Shown here in pieces: positions 50,683-57,031 of a stretch of 64,000 bases of DNA (within the stretch, counting starts at the first letter, position 1; every line of letters begins with the position of its first letter). The stretch is taken from contig NZ_FNBT01000001.1 of NCBI RefSeq assembly GCF_900102425.1, positions 62,001 to 126,000 on the forward strand. Reading direction: 5' to 3'. The position numbers and the translations under genes were made by a program. The notes under the pieces were generated by a model. That model did not search any database and was not told where the DNA came from. It saw only the letters and a list, made by a program, of their open reading frames with translations. Source of the stretch: Blastococcus aurantiacus. Its GTDB lineage: Bacteria; Actinomycetota; Actinomycetes; Mycobacteriales; Geodermatophilaceae.

Positions 50683-52230
50683 GTGGCCCGGACGATGCTC
50701 CACCGCTCCCTGGCGGAGGGTGCGCTGCTGGGCTGGCTGCTGCGGCAGGCACCGTCGGTGCGGCGAGTCCCGGTCGGGGTGATGACGCCGGAGGAGGCGG
50801 CCATCGAGCTGGCCCGGGTGCAGGCGCGCAAGGCGATGGAGGCCGCTCACGAGGCGGAGCTCGTCATGGCGGTGGCCGCCGGCCGTCCTGACACCGACGA
50901 TCCGCCGCCCGGTCATCCCGGTGCGCGCCGGCGGGGTGCGGGGTCGCCGGTTCCCGGCACGTCGGAGTTCCTGCCCGACGAGCTGGCGCTGGTGCTGAAC
51001 TGCTCCCGCGTCTACGCCGGCGGGGTGCTGGGTGATGCGTTCCAGCTGGTGGAGCGGATGCCGGCGGTGCTGGCCGAGTGCGCCGCGGGTCGGCTGGACT
51101 GGTTCCGGGCGCGGGTGTTCGCCGACGTGCTCGCCACGGCCTCCGACGACGTGGTGGCCGTCGTCGTGCCCGCGGTGCTGCCCGAGGCTGCCGGGCTGTC
51201 GTCGGGAAAGCTGCGCAACCGGCTGGTCGCTGCGGCCGTGGCAGCCGATGAGGAGTTCGCCGAGCGGCGCCGGATCGAGGCCGAGCGGCGCGCGGCGGTG
51301 CGCCTGCACCCGACCGGCGACGGGATGTCGGCGCTGACCAGTGAGTTGCCGTCGGCCGTGGCGGCGGCGATGTGGTCGACGATCGACCAGGCCGCCCAGC
51401 TGGCCGCCACCGCCGGTGATGACCGGCCGATCGGGGTGCTGCGCGCCGAGGCCCACCCCGCGCTGGTGCTGCGGCCGTGGGACACCTCTGGCCCGGCCGT
51501 GACCGGCCACCTCACCGTCACCGCCCCGCTGTCCGCACTACGGCGGCCGGGTCGTGCGGCAGCCGCGGCGCAGCCGTGGGCGGGCCAAGCGCCGGACGCG
51601 GCGGATCGCGTCCGGGCGGCGGCCGGTGCGGCGACGCCGAGCCTTGACGGCAGCCCGATCACCACCGAGCACCTGCGCGAACTGCTCGCCCAGCTCGGCG
51701 CACTCGGCGTGCAGGCGCCGCCCGGTGGCAGCCTGGCCGTGGCTCTCGCCGACGACGACGGCGCGCTGCTGGCCACCGCCACCGCCGCCGAGCTGGCCCG
51801 CCTCGCCGCCCGCGGCTGTCCGACCCACGGTCGCGACTCCGACTGCGGGTGCCCCGTCCTCGGGCCCCCCGCCGAGGCCGACGGCTACGCCCACTCCGCG
51901 ACCCAGGAGCGGTTCCTCCGCCTGCGCGATCGCACCTGCCGGCACCCCGGCTGCGGTCAGCCCGCCGGCCGCACCGACGCCGACCACGTCGTCCCCTACG
52001 ACTGCGGCGGACGCACCAGCTGCCAGAACCTCTGCTGCCTGTGCCGCAGCCACCACCGGCTCAAGACCTTCGCCCGCGGCTGGCGCTTCGCGATGACCAC
52101 CGACGGCACCCTCACCGTCACCACCCCGTCCGGCATCACCCGCACCACCCGGCCACCAGGCTTCCGCGACCAGCGCGCGCTCCCACCACCACGACCAACA
52201 CCGGTCGACGAGAGCCCGCCGCCGTTCTGA
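50683..52230 (+). CDS. DUF222 / HNH endonuclease-domain protein (13E12 family)
   Basis: 515 residues. The N-terminal two-thirds are the DUF222 helical region (ELALVLNCSRVYAGGVLGDA, RMPAVLAECAAGRLDWFRAR). The C-terminal nuclease is of HNH type: CRHPGCGQPAGRTDADHVVP, about residues 418-437, followed by CQNLCCLCRSHHRLKTF, with the His/Asn/His set and two CxxC-like zinc pairs intact. Related genes are abundant mobile-type elements in actinobacteria, and a number of mycobacterial copies are induced by DNA damage. A perfect SOS box sits at the start. GTG at 50683 leaves only four bases to the box, so the message is leaderless or begins at the ATG at 50695. Confidence 0.9.
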   Translation: MARTMLHRSLAEGALLGWLLRQAPSVRRVPVGVMTPEEAAIELARVQARKAMEAAHEAELVMAVAAGRPDTDDPPPGHPGARRRGAGSPVPGTSEFLPDELALVLNCSRVYAGGVLGDAFQLVERMPAVLAECAAGRLDWFRARVFADVLATASDDVVAVVVPAVLPEAAGLSSGKLRNRLVAAAVAADEEFAERRRIEAERRAAVRLHPTGDGMSALTSELPSAVAAAMWSTIDQAAQLAATAGDDRPIGVLRAEAHPALVLRPWDTSGPAVTGHLTVTAPLSALRRPGRAAAAAQPWAGQAPDAADRVRAAAGAATPSLDGSPITTEHLRELLAQLGALGVQAPPGGSLAVALADDDGALLATATAAELARLAARGCPTHGRDSDCGCPVLGPPAEADGYAHSATQERFLRLRDRTCRHPGCGQPAGRTDADHVVPYDCGGRTSCQNLCCLCRSHHRLKTFARGWRFAMTTDGTLTVTTPSGITRTTRPPGFRDQRALPPPRPTPVDESPPPF

Positions 52231-52265
52231 TCCGCGCTCGGGGAAATCAGGTAGGTGCGCGGATC
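52229..52265. terminator. bidirectional terminator between HNH and ankyrin genes
   Basis: Perfect nine-base stem GATCCGCGC / GCGCGGATC with a 19-base loop. It overlaps the end of both convergent stop codons. Confidence 0.6.
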
Positions 52266-52662
52266 AGCGAGGGGCGTCGAGCAGCTCCGTCATGGCGGTC
52301 AGGCCGAAGAAGTCGGCGGTCATGCGCGCGGTCATCTCGCCCAGGTCGGGGTCGGCGCCGGCCGCGAGCAGATGGCGTACGGCGTCCGTTGCCTGCTTGA
52401 AGACGGCGGCAGCGAGCGCCGTCTGACCCTTGTCGTTGATCCGGGCGTGGTCCGCGCCCCGGGCCAGCAGTGCTGCCACCGTGTCCCCGTGGCCGTAGTA
52501 CGCGGCGAGCACGAGCAGCGTGTCCCCGGCACTGTTGGTCAGGTCGACCGGGACGCCGGCATCCACGTAGGCAGCCAGCACCTCCGTCTCGCCCTGTCGG
52601 GCTAGGTCGAAGAGGTGACCCGCCTGGACGGTGCCGGTGGACGGGCCGCCGCTGCTGCTCAT
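52264..52662 (-). CDS. ankyrin-repeat protein (first of a tandem pair)
   Basis: 132 residues from ATG 52662, made of about three ankyrin repeats: VDLTNSAGDTLLVLAAYYGH, GADHARINDKGQTALAAAVF, and the cap GADPDLGEMTARMTADFFGL. No signal or membrane segment. It is a close relative of the next gene on the same strand, with identical closing sequence TAMTELLDAPR, so the two arose by duplication. Ankyrin proteins bind partners; the target here is unknown. The frame extends to GTG 52683 and that start cannot be excluded. Confidence 0.85.
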   Translation of the reverse strand: MSSSGGPSTGTVQAGHLFDLARQGETEVLAAYVDAGVPVDLTNSAGDTLLVLAAYYGHGDTVAALLARGADHARINDKGQTALAAAVFKQATDAVRHLLAAGADPDLGEMTARMTADFFGLTAMTELLDAPR

Positions 52663-52731
52663 GGCGGGCAGCCTAGGAGGCACCGGCGCCGCAGCGGAAG
52701 GCTCGGACGGCTGCCCCCGTGACGCGTCGGT

Positions 52732-53127
52732 TCAGCGGGGCGCGTCGAGCAGTTCGGTCATCGCGGTGAGCTCGAAGAACTGCGCCGTCACCCGGGCGCT
52801 CTGCCCGCCGAGGTCGGGATCCGCCCCGGCGGCGAGCAGGTGCCGGACGGCGTCCTCGGCCTGCTTGAACACCGCCGCGGCCAGCGCCGTCTGCCCCTTG
52901 TCGTTGACCCGCGAGTGATCGGCCCCGCGCGCGAGCAGCGCCGCCACCGTGTCCGCATGGCCGTAGTAGGCCGCGAGTAGCAGGAGCGTGTCGCCCTTCT
53001 CGTTGGTGAGGTTCACCGGAGCCCGACGGTCGATGTAGGACACCAGCTCCTCGGTGTGGCCGAACCGCGCCAGGTCGAACATCCGGCGGGCCACCTCGAG
53101 CAGCTGGGGATCCATGGGTTCGCTGGT
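52732..53127 (-). CDS. ankyrin-repeat protein (second of a tandem pair)
   Basis: 131 residues from GTG 53127 (127 from ATG 53115). The repeats LTNEKGDTLLLLAAYYGHAD, GADHSRVNDKGQTALAAAVF and GADPDLGGQSARVTAQFFEL parallel the first gene over their whole length, with the same end TAMTELLDAPR. The frame stays open upstream into the frameshifted GNAT gene, but that is chance. A 69-base spacer separates it from the first ankyrin gene, so the two are likely cotranscribed. Confidence 0.85.
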   Translation of the reverse strand, partial: TSEPMDPQLLEVARRMFDLARFGHTEELVSYIDRRAPVNLTNEKGDTLLLLAAYYGHADTVAALLARGADHSRVNDKGQTALAAAVFKQAEDAVRHLLAAGADPDLGGQSARVTAQFFELTAMTELLDAPR

Positions 53128-53140
53128 CACACCGCCCACC

Positions 53141-53604
53141 CTAGGAGCGCAGGACCAGCTTGCAGCCCACGTGCGACGCGACGAAGCCCAGGCGCTCGTA
53201 GAAGCGGAGCGCCTGGGGCCGGGCGCGGTCGGTGGCGAGCTGCACCAAGGCGCAGTCCCGTCGGTAAGCCCCCGTGATCGCCCAGCGGAACAGCGCCTCC
53301 CCGAGGGCCGCCCCCGACGGTCGGGACGGACGCGGACGCCCTCGATCTGCGCGCGCAGCGCTCCCCGACGCGACAGCCCCGGGAGGAAGGACAGCTGGAG
53401 CGTGCCGACCACCCGCTTGCCCTCCGCAGACCCCTCGCCCTCCGCGACGACGACCAGCAGGTGCGCTGGGTCGGCGTCGACGAGGTCGCAGGCGCGGCGG
53501 TACGGGGCGAGCTCGCCTTCCGGCGACTCGCGCCCGGCGCCGAGGGGATCGTCAGCCAGCAGCGCCACCAGCGCCGGCAGATCGGCGGCCACCGCCCGGC
53601 GCAC
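53141..53604 (-). pseudogene. GNAT acetyltransferase gene with a one-base frameshift
   Basis: The N-terminal part (GTG 53604) reads MRRAVAADLPALVALLADDP up to IEGVRVRPDRRG, the acetyl-CoA loop. The rest of the motif, ALGEALFRWAITGAYRRD and LATDRARPQALRFYERLGF, continues in another frame to a TAG at 53141. The break is at the C-run 53311-53315. With one added base the protein is a normal 154-residue GNAT, so this is either a recent pseudogene or a sequencing error in a homopolymer. Confidence 0.8.
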
Positions 53605-53698
53605 CCGGACCCCCGAGGGCGCCGGGCAGCGGCCCCCGAACGACGTCGTCCACGTCGCGGAGTCTGCTGGCGCCGGCCGGATGGCGCAGCGCGGCAGG

Positions 53699-54616
53699 TC
53701 AGCCGGCGGCCGGCCGGATGCCGCGCTGGTCGGCGTTGGGCGCAGCCTTCGCGACGAGTCCGGGGAGGACGTCGTCGAGCTCCTCGACGGTCCACCGCGC
53801 GCCCTTGTCGACGCCAGGACCGGCCTGCCACCCCTCGGCGACGCTGATCATGCCGCCGCGGACGTTGAACACCCGGCCGGTGACCTCGCGCGCGGCCGGC
53901 CCCGCCAGCCAGACGACCAGCGGCGCGATGTTGTCCGGCGCGGACGGGTCGAAGGCGTTCGGGTCCGGCTTCTCGCGGTCGGGACGCAGGTTCTCGGTCA
54001 TCCGGGTGAGGGCCGCGGGCGCGACCGCGTTGACCGTGACGCCGTAGCGGCCCAGCTCCATCGCGGTGATCACGGTCATCGCCGCGATCCCGGCCTTGGC
54101 CGCCCCGTAGTTGGACTGCCCCGCGTTGCCGTAGATGCCCGAGGACGACGTCGTGTTGATGACCCGGGCGTCCACCGGGCGCCCGGCCTTGTGCTCCTCG
54201 CGCCAGTACGCGGCGGCGTGGCGGAGCGGGGCGAACGTCCCCTTGAGGTGGACCTGGATGACCGCGTCCCACTCCTGCTCGGACATGTTGACCAGCATCC
54301 GGTCGCGCAGGATGCCGGCGTTGTTGACCAGCACGTCGAGCCGGCCGAAGCGGTCGATCGTCGAGCGCACGAGCCGCTCGGCGGCCGCGAAGTCCGAGAC
54401 GTCGTCCCCGTTCGCGGCGGCCTGGCCGCCCATCGCCCGGATCTCGTCGACGACCTCGCCCGCCGGGCCGGTCGAGCCGCCGCTCCCGTCCACGTCGGCG
54501 CCGAGGTCGTTGACCACGACGGCGTACCCCTGCCGGGCGAACTCGAGGGCGTGCCCCCGGCCGATCCCCCGGGCCGCACCCGTCACGATGACCACGCGTT
54601 GCTCGTCGGACTGCAT
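53699..54616 (-). CDS. SDR-family oxidoreductase, hydroxyacyl-CoA-dehydrogenase type
   Basis: 305 residues, longer than most SDRs. Cofactor loop TGAARGIGRGHALEFARQGY near residue 12, then VVVNDLGADVDGSGGSTGPA (the NDLG signature of peroxisomal multifunctional enzyme/HSD17B4 relatives), VLVNNAGILRDRMLVNMSEQ near 95, catalytic Ser in NTTSSSGIYGNAG and Tyr-x3-Lys in SNYGAAKAG near 168. It probably oxidises a 3-hydroxyacyl-CoA of the beta-oxidation type. ATG at 54616 has a strong AAGGAGG site. It is divergent from the DHA2 transporter gene, across a perfect palindrome. Confidence 0.9.
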   Translation of the reverse strand: MQSDEQRVVIVTGAARGIGRGHALEFARQGYAVVVNDLGADVDGSGGSTGPAGEVVDEIRAMGGQAAANGDDVSDFAAAERLVRSTIDRFGRLDVLVNNAGILRDRMLVNMSEQEWDAVIQVHLKGTFAPLRHAAAYWREEHKAGRPVDARVINTTSSSGIYGNAGQSNYGAAKAGIAAMTVITAMELGRYGVTVNAVAPAALTRMTENLRPDREKPDPNAFDPSAPDNIAPLVVWLAGPAAREVTGRVFNVRGGMISVAEGWQAGPGVDKGARWTVEELDDVLPGLVAKAAPNADQRGIRPAAG

Positions 54617-54647
54617 CAGGCAGCCTCCTTCTCGTCGGTGCCCCTAG

Positions 54648-54664
54648 AATCCTGTTCCAGGATT
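54648..54664. promoter_or_regulatory. perfect palindrome between divergent SDR and MFS genes
   Basis: AATCCTG-TTC-CAGGATT, a 7-3-7 perfect inverted repeat at the centre of the 106-base intergenic region. It is a likely operator; the TetR-type regulator encoded at 56251-56868, after the transporter gene, is the nearest candidate to bind it. Confidence 0.5.
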
Positions 54665-54722
54665 GCCGGAGTCAACCGGCTGGGCCGCCCCGAGGGCGAC
54701 CGCTCGATCTCCGAGGGGATGC

Positions 54723-56285
54723 ATGCCTGCCGACGCGCGCACCAGCAGCAGCGAGGTCGCCGCGGCCCCGACGACCGCACCCGAGGGGGTCGGCGCCGAG
54801 GAGGCGCCCGACGAACGCGCGGTCATGAAGGAGGCCTGGCTCACCCTTTCGGTGGTCAGCCTCGCCAGCATCTTCTCGGGCATGTCCGGCAGCGCGCTGA
54901 ACGTCGCGCTCCCGACGGTCGTCCGGCACTTCGACGCCAGCGCGACGGCGGCCAGCTGGATGCTGCTGGCCTTCATGCTGGCCAACACCGGACTGATGAT
55001 CTTCTTCGGCCGGCTGGCCGACATGTTCGGGCGCCGGCAGATGTACCTGGTGGGCCTGGCCACCTTCACCTTCGCCAGCTTCCTGTGCGGCCTCGCGCCC
55101 AACGCCTGGACGGTCGTGGGACTGCGGGTGCTCCAGGCCGCCGGTGCGGCGATGCTGCTCACCAACAGCGCGGCGCTGGTCACCGCCGCCTTCCCCCGCG
55201 CCCGGCTGGGCCAGGGCATGGGCATCTACCTGGCCTCGTTCTCGGTGGCCCAACTGCTGGGCCCGACCGTCGGCGGGGTGCTCGCCGAGCACGCCGGCTG
55301 GCGCTGGGTGTTCTGGTTCAACGTGCCGATCGGCCTGATCTGCCTGGCCTGGGGCGCCTGGGCCCTCCCCCGCGTCGCCCGGTCCGGCCAGCGCCAGGGC
55401 ATCGACGTCCCGGGCAACCTGCTCGTCATCGTGGCGCTGGGCAGCGGCCTGGCGGCGCTGTCGCAGGCGACGACGCTGGGCTGGACCAGCTGGGTGGTCA
55501 TCGGCGGGCTCGTCGTCTTCCTCCTCGGCATGCCGACGTTCGTGCTCTTCGAGCGCCGGGTGACCCACCCGCTGGTCGACATGACGCTCTTCCGCGACCG
55601 GCCGTTCGCCCTGGGCCTCGGCGCCTCGTTCCTCAACTCGACGTCGCAGGCCGGCGTGCTGCTGCTCTTCTCGCTGTACTTCCAGGCCGTGCAGGGCGTC
55701 GACCCGCTGGACGCCGGCCTGCGCGTCCTGCCCCTGGCGGTGGCGACGCTGATCTTCTCCTCGTCCTCGGGCCTGTTCCAGCGCTGGGTGTCCCCGCGCG
55801 CGCTGGCCGTGGTGGGCAACCTCTGCACCGGCGCCGGCCTCTCGGTGCTCGCCTCGTCGGTGATCACGGAGGCCGGCTACGTCGCCATCGCCGCGGGCCT
55901 GGTGCTCGCCGGCGCGGGGTCCGGGCTGTTCATGCCGTCCAACACGACGGCACTCATGGGCGCCATGCCGCACGACCGGCTGGGCATCGCCAACGCGATG
56001 CGGCTGATGCTGCAGCAGAGCGGGTTCGTGGTCGGGACGGCCGTCGTCCTGTCCGTGCTCACCGCCCCGCTGGCACCCGAGCTCCGGCAGTACGCGTTCG
56101 CCGGCACGCTGTCCGACGTCTCGGCCGACGGGCTCACCGACCTCCTGACCGGTTACCGGTGGACCCTGTTCACCATGCTCACGCTCAACGCGGCCACCGT
56201 GCTGACCTCGCTGGCCGCGCTGCGTGCGAGCAAGCGGGCCGACGGCGCGGTCATCCCTCCGGCAGGTCCGACAGCCGCCGGATGA
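54723..56285 (+). CDS. MFS drug/solute exporter, DHA2 family
   Basis: 520 residues from ATG 54723, after a GAGGGG site; 14 membrane helices. Family marks include MSGSALNVALPTVVRHFDAS near residue 55 (the D1-like motif of DHA2), LADMFGRRQMYLVGLATFTF near 98, and AGSGLFMPSNTTALMGAMPH near 398. It expels a hydrophobic compound in exchange for protons. The last 35 bases overlap the 3' end of the convergent TetR gene, an unusual tight arrangement. A perfect palindrome in front suggests TetR control. Confidence 0.9.
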   Translation: MPADARTSSSEVAAAPTTAPEGVGAEEAPDERAVMKEAWLTLSVVSLASIFSGMSGSALNVALPTVVRHFDASATAASWMLLAFMLANTGLMIFFGRLADMFGRRQMYLVGLATFTFASFLCGLAPNAWTVVGLRVLQAAGAAMLLTNSAALVTAAFPRARLGQGMGIYLASFSVAQLLGPTVGGVLAEHAGWRWVFWFNVPIGLICLAWGAWALPRVARSGQRQGIDVPGNLLVIVALGSGLAALSQATTLGWTSWVVIGGLVVFLLGMPTFVLFERRVTHPLVDMTLFRDRPFALGLGASFLNSTSQAGVLLLFSLYFQAVQGVDPLDAGLRVLPLAVATLIFSSSSGLFQRWVSPRALAVVGNLCTGAGLSVLASSVITEAGYVAIAAGLVLAGAGSGLFMPSNTTALMGAMPHDRLGIANAMRLMLQQSGFVVGTAVVLSVLTAPLAPELRQYAFAGTLSDVSADGLTDLLTGYRWTLFTMLTLNAATVLTSLAALRASKRADGAVIPPAGPTAAG

Positions 56286-56868
56286 TCGCCAGGGCGCTCT
56301 CGGTGACCGCGACGGCCTGATCCTCGGTCTCGCAGCCGATGATCTGACGCCCCGCCTCCCCCATCGCCGCGGTGAGGATGGAGACCAGCAGGCGGTCGGC
56401 CGGCCCGGTGCCCACCGCGAGGAGCACCGCGTTCTGCCGCACCCAGTCGTTGCGTCGTCGGCTGCGCACGAGGAAGAACCCGGGCGGCCCGTCGCCGTCG
56501 AGGAACAGCCGGGCCAGTGCCCGGCGCTCCCACGTCGTCTCGAGGTAGGCCCGGGCCCCCACGAGGAACAGCTCCGCCGGCGAGGTGGTGCCGTCCCGCC
56601 GGGCCAGGGCGACCGCCGTGGCCGCCTGCTCCTCGTAGGCGGCCTGGTGGTCCTCCCACACGGCGAGGAACAGCTCGGACTTGCCCCCGTAGTGGTGGTA
56701 CAGGCTGCCGACGCTGAGCCCGGCCCGCTCGACGACGTCGGCCACGCTGCACTCGGCGAAGCCGCGCTGGGCGAACACCTCACCGGCGGCCGCGATCAGG
56801 GTCCGGCGCGTGTCGGCCGTCCGGCTCCACTGCCACGCACTGCCCTGCGACTGCCCGCTCGCCCGCAC
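56251..56868 (-). CDS. TetR-family regulator
   Basis: 205 residues. The N-terminal DNA-binding domain (RRTLIAAAGEVFAQRGFAEC, SVADVVERAGLSVGSLYHHY) is complete; YGGKSELFLAVW follows, and the rest is a helical ligand-binding domain. It converges on the DHA2 exporter gene and overlaps its last 35 bases. A 5-6-5 inverted repeat at 56911-56926 in front of its start suggests autoregulation. Its presumed targets are the exporter/SDR divergon and perhaps the acyl-CoA cluster that starts at 57.0 kb. Confidence 0.88.
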   Translation of the reverse strand: MRASGQSQGSAWQWSRTADTRRTLIAAAGEVFAQRGFAECSVADVVERAGLSVGSLYHHYGGKSELFLAVWEDHQAAYEEQAATAVALARRDGTTSPAELFLVGARAYLETTWERRALARLFLDGDGPPGFFLVRSRRRNDWVRQNAVLLAVGTGPADRLLVSILTAAMGEAGRQIIGCETEDQAVAVTESALAIIRRLSDLPEG

Positions 56869-56910
56869 CGGCCCACACCCCTCGACCCGACGATCCGCGA
56901 CCGGCGGAAG

Positions 56911-56926
56911 ACTACTGGCGCGTAGT
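56911..56926. promoter_or_regulatory. inverted repeat upstream of the TetR gene
   Basis: ACTAC-TGGCGC-GTAGT at 56911-56926 with a further CGTAG-TGGC-CTACG overlapping to 56934, in the 163 bases between the TetR start and the MarR-ligase start. Candidate autoregulatory operator; could also affect the divergent gene. Confidence 0.35.
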
Positions 56927-57031
56927 GGCCTACGTCACCTCACCGATCCGGCACGACCGTGTGCACCGGGTCGCGACAGGTGTCGTGCAGCCCCTTGCAA
57001 AAGAACTTCGAAGCCTGAATGGTTAGCGACT

